The notes beneath the pieces are model-generated. The model worked only from the letters and a program-made list of their open reading frames with translations, was not told the origin of the DNA and ran no database searches. A program made the position numbers and the translations under genes. Shown piece by piece: positions 24,216-36,870 of a stretch of DNA of 64,000 nt. The stretch lies in the NCBI RefSeq assembly GCF_030052815.1, contig NC_079496.1:72901652-72965651 (forward strand), written 5' to 3'. The DNA comes from Hevea brasiliensis. Taxonomy: Eukaryota; Streptophyta; Magnoliopsida; Malpighiales; Euphorbiaceae. Position 1 is the stretch's first letter. Each line of letters begins with the position of its first letter.

Positions 24216-24913
24216 AACCAGGTAACTCTTCAGGAAATACCTCTGGGAAGTCTGTTACTGTGGGTATATCACTCAGGTTTGACTTAGCCTGCCTAGTATC
24301 CACCACATGTGCTAGGTAGGCTTCGCAGCCTTTTCTCATCATTCGTCTTGCAACTGTGGCTGAGATGACATTGGACAAGAAATCTGTCCTTTCCCCCACA
24401 ACTGTGATCTCATTACCCTCAGAAGTTTTCAAAGAAATCCTCTTCAGTTTACAATCAACTATTGCTTGATGACGTGACAACCAGTCCATTCCCAAAATCA
24501 CGTCAAACTCGTGGAAGGGCAACTAATCAGTGCGCCAAGAATTCATACCCCGAATCCTTAATGGGCAACCCTTGTATACTTTGTTCACCACTACATCGTG
24601 GCCCAATGGATTAGTGACCGAATGTCTTGGTCACTCTCCCTACTAGTATCCCCCTTTCTACGGGTAGATTGATGCAGATGTATGAATGAGTGGATCCTGG
24701 ATCCACCAATGCATGCACAGATGTATTGTAGAGGGAGAACGTACCCCTGATGACGTCCGGGGAATCTTGCTCCTCCTGAGCTCTCAGGTTATAAGCTTTG
24801 GCAGGTGGTCTGTTATTTGGCCTCTCTGCTGGCTCAGATGCAGGCCTCTGTGATGGTCCTACTGCCTCAGATTTGCCAGATTTCCTACCCCTTTGTGGTG
24901 CGGAGCGGTGCAT
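24205..24913 (-). pseudogene. Element N aspartic protease and linker (broken)
   Basis: Contains ALVDPGSTHSYI (near 24715-24680), the retropepsin active-site motif in the DPGSTHS form typical of Tekay-type elements, after a proline-rich Gag-Pol linker. A frameshift near 24620 separates it from the second half, which has FHEFDVILGMDWLS and ends in FPEELPG where RT begins. The protease would cut the Gag-Pol polyprotein. Confidence 0.88.
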
Positions 24914-25988
24914 CTACTTGTGTTGGAGCACTGTAGTAGTTCTGCGTGGGATGCTTCTTCAACCGATGCTCTGTTGACCCACATCTTAGCGAGCACTAGT
25001 CACTCTCCAACACTCCCCTTATGCCACTTGCAGGTGTGGACATGCGAAGATCTCGGGCTGGTCCTCTGAACCCCATCCTGGAGAGCGCCCACCGATGGTG
25101 TGGACCGACCTCTCCTAGGGGTAACCGTGGCCCGGCCCCGAGGACCCCGACCTTGTAGTTGACCTGAACTCATGCGGGTGGACCCTTGAACCTCTTCCCG
25201 GATGCGTGAGCCGAACTAGATTGACTGGGCCCCTCTTACGCTATCTTTCCTTCTAGTCGCTCCGATTCTTACTTTCTCCACTTTTAATGCACTTCCACTA
25301 ACTTGGTGAAGTCGGTGATTCCCAAAGCTGATCCGGATCTTTATGTTGTCATTTAATCCGTCTTCAAATCTCTTACACCTTTCGGCCTCATTAGGGACTA
25401 TCTCCCTTCCATAGCGGCTCAATCTTACGAATTCCTTCTCATACTGACCCATCGACAAATCTGCCTCGAGTTAATGAATTCCCTTCTTCTCTCTTCTAGA
25501 TATATAGTACCCACAGATTTCTTCTTAAATTCTGAGAGGAAAAAGTCCCAAGTTACCATTTCTGGCTGTACTTCACTAGACACCGTATCCCACCATTCAT
25601 AAGCATCATCTTGCAACAGAGATATGGCGCTTTCTAGGTTTTGTTAAGGGTGCAGTGGAGTTGTTTTAAAACTCGCACTGCCTGCTCAACTAGTTTTATC
25701 GCAATGTAATCATCTTCTCTCTTGCCAAAGAAGTCCACTGCTCCAAACTTTCTCAATTTTTCCAGGTGTGATTTTGGTTGTGGAGGTGGTGGTGGTGGTG
25801 GAGCTGGCATTACTCCAGCCATTTGTCTGAAGAATTCGGCCATTTGCTTGAACATGGCCTGTCGAGGCTGAGCAGGCTCTGCTTGAGCTGGCGGAGCAGG
25901 TTCTCCCATACCCCCCCGTCTCAACTGCTGCAGGTGGAGCATGACTCTCCACTTCCTCCTCAACTGCCCTCTGAGATGTAGGGTCCAT
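24914..25988 (-). pseudogene. Element N gag (broken)
   Basis: Starts MDPTSQRAVEEEVESHAPP at 25988. A C7 run near 25910 shifts the frame; the next frame carries QMAEFFRQMAGVMP, a seven-proline run and KLRKFGAVDFFGKREDD, the start of the capsid domain. Capsid continues in further pieces (WWDTVSSEVQPEMVTWDFFL; YEKEFVRLSRYGREIVPNEA). Two zinc knuckles are still visible at DNA level around 24960-25045 but are frame-broken. The segment 24910-25210 is much richer in G and C than its surroundings and looks scrambled. Confidence 0.88.
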
Positions 25989-26092
25989 ATCCTATTCAAA
26001 ATAAGAAAGACAAACAGATCTGCATTAGTGTCACCGACTCTTACAAATGCAATGCATGGTATGGACTCAATCTAGGCCTGAACGCTAAACCG

Positions 26093-26104
26093 TGTTCGAT
26101 ACCA
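26093..26104 (-). other. Element N primer-binding site, altered
   Basis: Minus strand tggtatcgaaca. Against M's tggtatcagagca it looks like a loss of two bases (ag) plus a substitution, so tRNA-Met pairing would be weakened. It is 5 nt from the LTR. Confidence 0.75.
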
Positions 26105-26109
26105 CTAAA

Positions 26110-29100
26110 TGTGACACCCCTTACCCGTCTACAGTATATCCGAGTAAGTTATGTCACACGGTGTACCGGAACACTCTATTTTATCTTAATTAATTTTTAT
26201 CATAGTTTTGAATATAACTTGTGAAATATAATTCATTTAAGTTATTTATTGAAATTATAATTTATTTGAGGTTCCAAAAATTTTATAGAAAATCCGGCAG
26301 AGTACCGACTAAAAATGGAGAAAACAGTTCTTCGGAACCTGTGAAAAACACTTCCAATAGCCATGTTCAATCATTCTCAAACTCCAATATCAAAATCTCA
26401 ACCTTTTTCAATTTCATTTCTCAATCATTCATCTCAAGTGGTAATCATGTATAAAACACAGATAAACATTCACTTTTCCATTCACAAACACAGTTCTCAT
26501 TATTTACATGAAAATCAAAATACATTACAAAAGTTTCATTTACACAAAGGAAAATAAAAATCAATTACAAAATACCAAAATGAAGCCTAGTGTCCTACCA
26601 ATGCACTGTGGGTGGTGAGGTGACACAGACACTATGCAGAGCTGCAGGATGGACTCACCCAGTCTGCGGTCTACTGGGCTCACGATCAGTATCTCCGGAA
26701 CCTACGCGTGGCAAAAGCAACGCACTAAGCAATGATGCTTAGTGGTGCAATAATAAAATAAAAGAAAATAACATAAAATAAATATGTATTGAATGTATAT
26801 GTCTAATTTGTTTTGTATTTATTATATTCATTTATTTGGTTGCCCAAGTAACCTATACTGGACGACTGAACTGGATAAACGGGTAAACTGGCACTGGGTA
26901 TCAAGTACCTCAGGCCGTCACACCATCGGTCACATATGTATCTCCCGGTGTGCATCAGAACAGCTAACAAGCTGTAAATAATATTAGGCACGAGGCCAAG
27001 TCTCAACACAATATCAAAATGGCTAAAAGCCATAAAATCACAGAATGGCATAATGCCATGTGCAGTACTGCTAACTGAACCCTATTGGCATGCCAAACTA
27101 TCCAAACCAATCTTGTTAGGTATACTAGGGCATTTGATACTTTAAAATTCTTCAATTTGTGAATTTCAAGTTTTGGTGTCACTATTTACTTCATTAGTCA
27201 ACAAAAATGTTGACTTTTGGACAGAAAATAGGTGCATTGGTTTTAACACTCCCAATGTACCACATTTTGCATTTAAAACTTGTTGGAATTAATCACCAAA
27301 TCCATTTCCAAGCTTAGCACTAAAGGGGCAGAATTTTTAGTTTTTGTACCAGAAGTTTACTGTTCTGTTAGGGACTGTTACATTGGAAATTTGAGGAAAT
27401 GGTAAACATGAAAGTTGTTCCTTATTTTGTCTAGTTGAATTTCTTTTTTTGAATCACTCCATTTGGAGTTTTGTAGCTCTAGATATGGCCCAAAAACCAC
27501 AGCTGGCCGGATTTCCAATATGCAGAATTTACCAAATCTACAGTACAATAAACAGTGACTTCCACTGCCTTGTTGAATAGGTTCTGGTCATAATTTGGGG
27601 TAGGTTTCTTCATGAAAGTTGTTTTTCTATATCTCTTCTTGTTGCTGTAAAAATTTCAGGTCAAATGGACCATTCTACAGTGAGTTATGGCCAAATGAAC
27701 AGTTACTGTTCATTTGGTCATTCTGCAGAATTTGCTTGCAGGGTATCCGGATTGGGGCCAACTTTTGGTCCACTTGCTTTGGTCTTTTGGGCATGATTTC
27801 TCCAGCAAAATTGTGCCATTATAAGTCTAGTTTCATGTCCAATTGTCCAAACACCAATTGAACCTACACAGCCAAAGATATGGCAGTCCAAACAGGCTGG
27901 ATTCACAGCCTCCTTGCTGCTGTCCCTAGGCAGCCTACCATTTCACTTTGCCATGCTATATTTCAGTCCAAAATATGGTCAACTTACCTCAAACTGTCAC
28001 TAATTGACCATTAGAATGTTCTTTAACAATTTCATAAGCCAAGTCAAATTTTCACTCCCAAACCCTAGCTCAAATTCAAGGTTCACCCATGTTACCTTAT
28101 TTAACTAACCAATTCATTATCCTTATATTTACATACTTTAAATATGATCTCTAGTTCACTCCAAGTCCATCAAGACACTCAATCTTGTTCCTTCCTTAGG
28201 GCTGCCGAAATTCATGGTAAACATACACATAGATTGTATTCATTTGGCTTACAAATTCTTACTCCTTTTTAAGTCTCTAACATGGAAATAAAGAGTTTTA
28301 GGTATATATGTGCACTAACCTCTTGTAGGGCAGAATTTTCCAAGCTTAAACTTCACTTCCTTCCCTTTTCTTGGCTGCCAAAAGGTTATGCAAGGTGCAA
28401 GGATAAATTTTAGTGAAAGTGACTTAGGGTTTTGAGGTGAGGTTTGAGAGATTTTTAAGCTTGAATGAAGAAGAAAAAATGGAGGGTTTCTTGGCTATGG
28501 TGCGGCTGGGATTTGGGAAGAAGATGGCTGTTTACTTTTTGTTTTCTTTGGTCTTTATTTATCTCTTTTATTAGTTAGTTAAATGGTTGTTTAAATGCAA
28601 TTGGTGAGAACTTTTAATTGACATCATAATGATGTCATAATTTGCTTTTTATGGATTTTTCTTTTCTTTTCTTTTCTACTAGCTTTACATTAATTTTTCA
28701 TCACCCTTAATTCATATTTTATGTCATAATAATTATTTACTCAACTAGACAAGTCGGCCAAAAATCGTCTCTGAAGGCGAAATGACCAAAATGCCCTCCG
28801 TTTGGCTTAACGAGTCAGAATTGTCTGTACCGATTGAAAAATTTTTCTAAATATTTTCTTGGCATTCTAATGCCATAGGAACCTCAATGGCCCTTCTCTG
28901 GACTCCCAAAAATTATTTTATAATTTTTGCCCCGGGTCTAGGGCTCCTAGTTGTGAGAATCGCAACTTCCCTCTGGGTTATCCATCGCTTGGGCACCGGC
29001 TCATTTAACTTGGTTGTATTTTATTTCTAAAATTTTTCCTAAATTTTTCTTATTAATATTTGAGTTAATTATGGTTCCTCACTTTAGTTTAAATATTTTT

Positions 29101-29180
29101 CCGGACGTTCTAGCTGTCCGGACCGACACTGGTCACCGGAACAGTAGAATGTACGGAGTTGCTTCCGGGAGGGTGTTACA
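26110..29180 (-). repeat. Element N 5' LTR
   Basis: 3071 bp with ends tgtgacacc and gtgttaca. At the spots where the two N LTRs disagree, this copy agrees better with related LTRs D and E, for example ctattggcatgcca near 27084, so the changes arose mostly in the other copy. Carries hairpin ctaagcaatgatgcttag (26724-26741). Confidence 0.95.
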
Positions 29181-29185
29181 AGCCC

Positions 29186-29731
29186 AGCAGACCTACGACT
29201 GGGTGAGACATCAGATCTACACAGGAGTCCAGAGTCATCTGCACTACACTACAAACATGGTAGGACTTAGGGTCTTGTGTAATGATTATCAGTTGTATTT
29301 TGACATTATGTTATATAATACGTATAGATATCATAAAACTTTAAAGTTTGTAATAATTTGTATATATTAAACTCCTATGGATAGTGTTTTGATGAATGTA
29401 AAATATGATGAATTGTATTTTGAAATTATGAAATTGTGAGATTGAAAAATTAGTTGGATGGTTGAGATTATCATATTGAACTATTTTTAATAGGTTTAGA
29501 AGGACATTTTGTCTGAAATACAGATGGCACATGGCGGATTTTTATTACCATTTTTGAAACACTGATTTTATTAAAGTATGAAAATAGTATCAGCATGATA
29601 TGAATATTACGTAAAAGACTTTTTAAAATAAAATTGAGTTCAGGAAATGAGTTGATTACAGACTAGGTGCTCCGGCACGCCATGTAGCACGCCTTGGTCG
29701 GCTATACTATAGATGGGCGAGGGGTGTTACA
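29186..29731 (+). repeat. Element M 5' LTR, right part
   Basis: Resumes M's LTR after N and matches 41373-41920. Ends ggggtgttaca before the PBS. The first bases (29181-29185) are the duplicated target of N. Confidence 0.95.
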
Positions 29732-29736
29732 TTTAG

Positions 29737-29749
29737 TGGTATCAGAGCA
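29737..29749 (+). other. Element M primer-binding site
   Basis: tggtatcagagca, a full match to the initiator tRNA-Met complement as used in plants, 5 nt after the LTR. Confidence 0.93.
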
Positions 29750-29855
29750 CGGTCTAGGCGTTTCTGGACCTAGATAGTTTGCATATCATGCATTGCATTG
29801 TAAGTGTTAAGATGACTCTAATGCAGATCTTTTGATTTGTTATTTTGATTAGAAT

Positions 29856-31022
29856 ATGGACTCCACATTGCAAAGAGTGGTCGATGAGGAGGTGAAAAGT
29901 CATGCTTCATCTATGACTGAGCCAGGAGATAGGAGGGAACCTGCTCCTCCAGTACCAGATGCACCAGCCACATTTCAGCAAATGGCTGAGTTCTTTAGAC
30001 AGATGGTAGGAGTTATGCCACCACCACCACCTCCACATCAAAAATCTCATATGGAGAAACTCAGGAAGTTCAGAGTAGTGGATTTTCTGGGCAAAAGGGA
30101 AGATGATTCTGTCACAGCTGAAAACTGGTTGGACAGAACTGGAAGAGTCTTGAAACAACTTCATTGTACTCCAGAGTAGAATTTGGAAGCTGCTGTATCA
30201 TTACTGTAAGATGATGCATACCAATGGTAGGATACAGTAACTAGTGAGGTGCCACCAGAACAAATAACTTGGGATTTCTTTCTCAATGCGTTCAGAAAGA
30301 AGTATGTGGGTAGTGTATACTTGGAAGAGAAAAGAAGGGAGTTTATTACCTTACACTAGAGACAGCTGACAGTGGCTAAATATGAAAGAGAATTTGTTAG
30401 ATTGAGCCGCTTTAGGCGGAAAATAGTCCCAAATGAGGCCTAGAGATGCAAGAGATTTGAGGAAGGGCTCAATGATACCATTAAAGTAATGATTATAGCC
30501 TCGGGGATTACAGAGTTTGCCAAGTTAGTGGAAGCCGCACTGAAGGTTGAAAAAGTTAGAATGAATGAGCATAACAGAAGGGATAGACAGCAGAAAAGAG
30601 GTCAGGGTCAGACCAGTACATCTTCTGCCCCTAGTAAGAAATTCAGAGGTTCGCCTACTCAAAGTTTCTGTATAGCACCAAGTCAGGGTCAATCACAGAG
30701 GCCCAAATCTCAGATTGCACCAAGAAGAGGTTAGTCTATACCTTCAGTGGCTAGCTCTCCAGGGACAGGGTTCAGGGGACCAGCCCCAACAGTATCTGTT
30801 GCTTGCCTACATTGCCGAAAATGGCATAAGGGTGAATGTTGGAGGATGATAGGTGCTTATTTATGGTGTGGGTCTACATACCACCTAATCTGAGATTGTC
30901 CACACAGAACTGCTACATCTACTCCGATACCCCTCCAGCTCCAAGGGGTAGAAAGCCGGGTAAGGTTGAGGCAGCTGGTACTTCACAGAAACCTGTTTCA
31001 GAGTCTGTAGAGAGAGCAGAAG
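29856..31022 (+). pseudogene. Element M gag (broken)
   Basis: Starts MDSTLQRVVDEEVKSHASS, 107 bp after the PBS, clearly homologous to N's gag. The first frame ends at tag 30177, where N encodes Gln. The same frame then continues with more stops (taa near 30208, tag near 30226, 30358 and 30440) through the capsid segments TWDFFL, YEREFVRLSRF and KVEKVRMNEHNRRD. A Gln/Ser-rich linker leads to zinc knuckles around 30805-30900 (CLHCRKWHKGEC; the second, LWCGSTYHL, is interrupted by a stop). The Gag-Pol linker is cut at 31022 by solo LTR S. Confidence 0.9.
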
Positions 31023-31027
31023 GTAGA
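31023..31027. repeat. TSD of solo LTR S (gtaga; partner 34992-34996)
   Basis: Exact 5-bp duplication on both sides of S; the M coding sequence continues after the second copy. Confidence 0.95.
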
Positions 31028-34000
31028 TGTAACACCCCTATGTTCAGTAGTGCGTTCTACTGTTCCGGTGGCCAGTGTTGTCCTAATAGCTAGGATGCCT
31101 AGAACTACACTTCAATATGAGTGAGGAGACATAAAATAATGAAATACAAGAAAAGAAAATACAAGAAAAACAAAGGAAAAATAATAGTAAAGAAATGCAA
31201 TCAAGTTAAGCGAGCCGAGAACCCTAGCGATGGGTGACTGCACCTGGAAGTCACGGCGTGGACCGTTGACTAGTCCTGGACCGCGGGGAACCCTGGAAAA
31301 TATTTTTAGGACTTAAAGAGACACCAATTGAAGTATAAATTCCATTAGAAATATCAAAGAAAAATTAATTAATTAGTACAAAGAAAAGTGAGAAATCGAA
31401 AAACGGACAAAACCCGGTGTTACCGAAAAATTGGGAATGCAACCCGAACAGGGGCATTGTGGTCATTTGACACCTCGAGTTGTCTTTTGACCTAAATGTC
31501 CATTAAAAATAAATAATATTACACTTGGAAAATATAATGAAAAATTAAAATTGTGGTACATAATATAAATGTTGAAAGAAATGGGAAATAACTTGAATAA
31601 TCAAACTTTAACATATAATATTAATTAAATAAACTTTAGTGGAGAGTTAGTGGGAGCCATTTACACCTAAGTGGACAGCCACTTCATGCAGCACCTTCAT
31701 CTTCCTCATTCAACTCACCATTGCTGAATTCAAGAACTCCAAAACCCTCCCATGGCCTCCCAAATGCATGGCTCATTATACCCATTTTCAAGCTAGATTT
31801 TGTTTACTTGTCTTCATTAATTTTGATCCTCACACTATGGGCAATAGATAGGCAGCAAGAAAGGAAAGTTTTTGTGGAGTTTTGAAGAATTTCCAAAGTG
31901 GTAAATTTGTGTTTTTTATTTTTGTTTAATTAAAGTTTGTAAGGATGTTATGGGTGTTTGATTTATGAAGAAATTTTTGAGGTTTGATGTTGAATGGAGA
32001 AGTGTACTTTTGGCAGCCATGGAAACACTTTGAAGGCAGTTTATTTTTGGTTGTAAATGGTGAATTAAATGATTGATTAAATGTATATTGTGTAGGGAAT
32101 TGTTTGGGTGATGTATACTTAGTATATGTAAATGTGAATTGAAATTTGAAGCTTGGAAATTAATGGAATGTAAAGGTACCATTACGGCAGTTTGTTGACT
32201 CTTGAAGAATGCTGAAATTCATGCTTGGTTTATGGTATATTAATGTTGACTTGTGTTAGATGTTATGGCAGTTTGAGTGTATATATGATGGTGTGAGGTT
32301 GGACATGTAAAAGTGTTATGGTTTGGTGATTGAATTATTGTAAATTTGGTTTGAAAAATTCTGCACTTTATGGTGTATGTTGAATGTAATTGTAAGCTGC
32401 CAAAATGACCTATAATATGTTGTGAACTATGTTTAGGTTATGGTACAAACCAGAATTGGCTTGAATGTTGAGTTTGGTAAGTGTTAAAAGTGGTCTTCGA
32501 TGTGTATGAAGGAAATGTATAATAAGGCAGTTTGGGTTTTGGGCTTAGAACCTTAAGTGTGTGGCTCCAATTGGTATGAAACCAATTGGAGGTGAGACTA
32601 GACACAAAATGTGCCAACTTTCATGAAGGTAGCATACCAAAATTCTGCTTGCAAGGTAGCTTGAAAAATAACCAAATCCGGATTAAGTGCAAATAAGGCC
32701 TGAAAATTGACCATTTGGGCAGCAGTTAGTGTTTAGGCCATAACTCACTCTAAACAGGTCCAATTGACCTGAAATTTTGACCATGAATAGTTAAGACCCA
32801 TATATACAAGTCTTATTAAGACAACAAAACCCAGAAATGACCATAAGCAAGTCAAAAAGCTTGCACAAGTTCGGGTCCAAAAACTGGCCGAACCAAAATT
32901 GACCTAAAGTGACCAATTTTGGTGCAATTTGACCAGCAATAGTAAAATGACCATAACTTGGTCTACATAACTCGGAACGACCTGAAATTTTGTCCTGTGT
33001 GCAATAAGACATACATCTACAAGTTTGTAGTTTTGATCGAAACCCAAAAACTGAGGGAACTAGGTCGTCCGGCTAGGTCAAACTAATATCCCGAAATCTA
33101 GCAAATTGCAAGAAAATGCAGTATACACAGAAATGAACTTGGTAACATGTACCAACCCTAAAAGACTATCAAATGTGATATATTAGTAATATTAAAACCT
33201 AACTTACCTAGAATGCATCGAGGGTCGACATATTAGGTTGACTAAGCAAATATTAGAACTCAATGAATTAATTATCAAGCATTATCGTTAGAGACAGTTT
33301 AAATAAGTACTGAAACACTTCAAATTGTGTTTCTCAGTTAGCAAAGACTCAGGGAAGGGGAAGGAAACACTGAGTCAGAGCCAAGAGACAGTTATCAGAG
33401 ATTTGTGCACAACTAGTTTTTAACTAATTTTGTTTTGAATATTTCATATGATTAAATGACATATTTTTCTTATGTGTTATGTTTAACAAGCATTGGATTT
33501 AATTCAATGATTATTGAAATTGTTATAGTATGTATGAATTTAGCTTTGTGAAATGGTATTTCCACAAGTATTAAGCATTGTTATGGATTGAATAAATTAT
33601 GTTTTGGAAAATTGTGATAGAACATGTTTTGAATTGTGATGGTAATTTTCATGGAAAATGCAAATTTATGATTTGAATTGTGATGAGCATAAAAATTATT
33701 GGATATTGGAATTGAATTTGAATCGAATTATATTGTGATTTATGCTGACTAAAGGGATTGTGATATTGTTTTATATCTCACTATAGATGCTTGGCTAGGT
33801 TATTACCCATCTCTCTCATTTGTTGAGAAGACAATGGAGTTAGTTGTGTTTTGATTACCATGGTACGTGCACAGGCTTAGATTTTGCTCTGATTTGAGGT
33901 TAGATCTAAGTTTTTTTTATCGTTATGGCCCTTGCGAAGATTCATTATTGTGATGGTACTGTGCACGATGATTCGACCTCCCCGACCATAGGGAGTTAGA

Positions 34001-34991
34001 ATCACATCGAATATGGCCCTTTCGGATTAGTCTTGCATAGTTAGTGAGATAAGAATAATTTTTGAGATACAACATAGTTTTTGAGATACAGAATGTTTTT
34101 GAATGGTAAAGAATTGTGATTTCAATTATGATTTATGTATAATTGATTTTGTTGGAATTACCTAAATGGTTAGTTATGATTTGATAAATTGAATTTCGTG
34201 ATCAAAGTAATTTTATACAAATGATTCACATTATTGGCAATGAATATTTTGAGTTTTAGAATTTGATGAGTATTCAGATTTCCAAATTATTTACTGTAAA
34301 TTTTGTCAATGTATATTGTACTATGTTTTAAATTATAGTTGTGCACCACTGAGTTCACCACTCAGCGATAGCTTTGTATGCTATCGCAGGTAAGAAGAGC
34401 ATAGAGCAGTGAGTAAGTTTCTTTGAAGACACATTCAGATCAGCTCCAGGTATATCATAGATATACCCATATACATAGGTTTTGATGTATGCATGTAATA
34501 ATATGTATGTAAATTATTTGAGCAGTTATATAGAAACTCTTGTAAAACATTTTGGTATGTAATTAAATGTAAATTATTGTAAATATAAAGTTGAGACATT
34601 TACTTGAATAGTTTTGTATTATAAATTTTGAGTTTTGTAATCAATGAAATGTTTTTTTATGATGAGAGTAGTTTGAAAATGAATTGATTGTTTATTGAGA
34701 ATTGAATTGTAAATTGAAATGAAGTTATTGAACTTGTATTTGAGAAAACATATTGGGAGCATTTTCTTTTGTAGGATTGAAGAACTGTTTTCTCAAACTA
34801 CAGCCGGCACTTTGCCGAAATTTTGAAAAAAAATTTATAATACCAGATTTTAATCGATGATTTAAATTTCTCGAAAATTGTTTTAAAATCCCTTGTAGTA
34901 TATCTAATGGGTTATTGGTAGGCGAAGTGCGGTAATTCATTAGGTGTACTACGGGATCATGTTGCATCTTATAGGGGAGTAGGGTGTGACA
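31028..34991 (+). mobile_element. Solo LTR S (family 1) inside M
   Basis: 3964 bp from tgtaacaccc to gtgtgaca with exact TSDs and no PBS, PPT or coding sequence, so it is a solo LTR left by recombination between two LTRs. Its start matches the reverse complement of G's right end closely and A's 3' LTR less closely. It holds the paired CCAAT motif (32571), two modules of the 200-bp array (about 32738 and 32950) and the two-hairpin block. It splits M's gag from protease. Confidence 0.95.
34349..34387 (+). other. Tandem hairpin pair in S
   Basis: ctgagt/actcag (34349-34365) is followed at once by gcgatagc/gctatcgc (34365-34387), a perfect 8-bp stem with a 7-nt loop. Clearest example of the block. 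Confidence 0.7.
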
Positions 34992-34996
34992 GTAGA

Positions 34997-35707
34997 AAAC
35001 CAGCCAGAGCCTATGGTATAAGGGCACAGGAGGAACAGGATGCTCCAGATGTCATCTAGGGTACGTTCCTCCTCTATAATACTTCTATGCACGCATTAGT
35101 GGATCCTGGATCTACTCATTCATATATTTGTATCAAGCTGCGCGTAGAAAGGGGAATACCAGTAGAGGAAAGTGACCAAGACATCCTGATCATAAATCTG
35201 CTAGGCCACAGTGTGGCAGTAAACAAGGTGTATAAGGATTGTCCATTAAAGATTCAAGGGAAAGAGTTCTCGGCAGACTTAATCGAATTGCCTTTCCATG
35301 AGTTTGATGTGATTTTGGGAATGAACTGGTTATCTCATTATCAGGCAATAGTAGATTGTAAATTGAAGAGAATCTCTCTGAAAACTGCTAAGAATGAAGA
35401 AATAACAGTTGTGGGTGAAAGGACAGATTTCTTGTCCAATGTCATCTCAGCTACAGTTGTAAGGAGATGGTTGAAAAAAGGGTGTGAAGTCTATCTGGCA
35501 CACATGGTTGACACTAGGCAGGGTAAGTTTGACTTGTCTGACATACCCATAGTAAGGGATTTCTCTGAGGTATTTCCTAAGGAATTGCCGAGTTTGCCAC
35601 CAGAAAGGGAAGTTGAATTTGCTATTAAGATTATGCCAGGTACAGCTCCAATTTCAATTGCTCCATATAGGATGGCACCTGCTAAATTGAAAGAGTTAAA
35701 AATCTAG
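34997..35707 (+). pseudogene. Element M aspartic protease and linker (broken)
   Basis: After S the linker resumes (RAYGIRAQEEQDAPDVI, then a stop). From 35087 a 206-codon frame holds ALVDPGSTHSYI (active site near 35096-35130), FHEFDVILGMNWLS and [13 protein letters not shown] leading into RT. The frame ends at tag 35705, where N encodes Gln. The protease domain is otherwise whole. Confidence 0.9.
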
Positions 35708-36870
35708 CTACAAGAATTGCTAGACAAGGGGTTCATACACCCTAGTGTGTCACCGTGGGGAGCTCCGGTACTGTTTGTAAAGAAGAAAGATGGGACACTG
35801 AGGTTATGTGTTGACTATCGACAGTTAAATAGAGTAACAGTGAAGAACAAGTATCTATTGCCTATAATTAACGATCTGTTTGATCAGTTGAAGGGAGCCA
35901 GTGTATTTTCTAAGATTGATCTCAGATCAGGGTATCATCAGCTAAGGGTTAAGGATGCAGATGTATTTAAGACTGCATTCAGAACCCGGTATGGGCATTA
36001 TGAATTCCTAGTAATGCCATTTGGGTTAACAAATGCCCCAGCAGCATTCATGGACCTTATGAACCTTATCTTCCATCCATACTTAGATCAGTTCATAGTG
36101 GTCTTCATTGATGACGTATTCCAAGGATAAAGTAGAACATGATGAGCATTTGAGAATTGTTCTTCAGACTCTAAAAGAGAAGAAACTGTACGTTAAATTA
36201 TCCAAGTGTGAGTTCTGATTGAATGAGATTGCATTCCTTGGACATGTAGTATCAGCTGAAGGGATTAGAGTGGATCCCAAGAAGATTGAAGCAGTGATGG
36301 AATGGAAAACTCCCAGAGATACAACTGAGATCAGAAGTTTCTTAGGGTTAGCTAGATATTATAGAAGATTTGTAAAGGGATTTTCCCTGATAGCTACTCC
36401 AATGACCAAATTACTACACAAGAATATGAAATTTGACTAGAATAACAAGTGTCAAGCCAGTTTTGAGAGGCTGAAGGCTATGTTGACAGAGGCACCAGTG
36501 TTAACACAGCCAGTGTTAGGAAAAGACTTTGTAGTCTATAGTGATGCCTCACATAATGGGTTAGGGTGTGTACTTATGCAAGAAGGGAAAGTGGTCGCAT
36601 ATGCTTCCAGGTAGTTAAGGCCACATGAAAAGAAATACCCTACTCATGATTTGGAGTTAGCAGCAATTATCTTTGCATTGAAGATATGGAGGCATTACTT
36701 GTATGGAGAAAAATGCTACATATACACAGACCATAAGAGTCTGAAGTATCTGCCAACCCAGAAGGAACTTAATTTGAGACAGAGGCGATGGATTGAATTC
36801 CTAAAAGATTATGATTGTGTGATTGACTACCACCTTGGGAAGGCAAATGTAGTCACTGATACTTTAAGCA
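35708..36870 (+). pseudogene. Element M reverse transcriptase and RNase H (broken)
   Basis: RT motifs [25 protein letters not shown] and [12 protein letters not shown] are followed by FIDD near 36108-36119. Right after FIDD, 8 bp present in N are missing, which shifts the frame. The rest is recognisable ([37 protein letters not shown]) with stops at 36216 and 36438, both at Trp positions. RNase H ([17 protein letters not shown]; stop at 36612 at a Gln; [37 protein letters not shown]) runs to about 36870. Confidence 0.92.

Larger units (their letters stand above)
18264..29180 (-). mobile_element. Element N: complete Tekay-type chromovirus nested in M 5' LTR
   Basis: 10,917 bp on the minus strand: 5' LTR 26110-29180, PBS, gag, protease, RT-RNase H, integrase-chromodomain, PPT, 3' LTR 18264-21318, and exact agccc TSDs. 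All pol domains are recognisable in order but are split by frameshifts and one clear nonsense codon in RNase H. The two LTRs are almost identical over long stretches, so N is the youngest full element here. Differences are gathered in a few GC-richer spots, which may be sequence error. Confidence 0.95.

Noticed and set aside
25778..25981. Trp/His-rich frame opposite N gag
   Set aside because: Antisense shadow of the proline run in gag.
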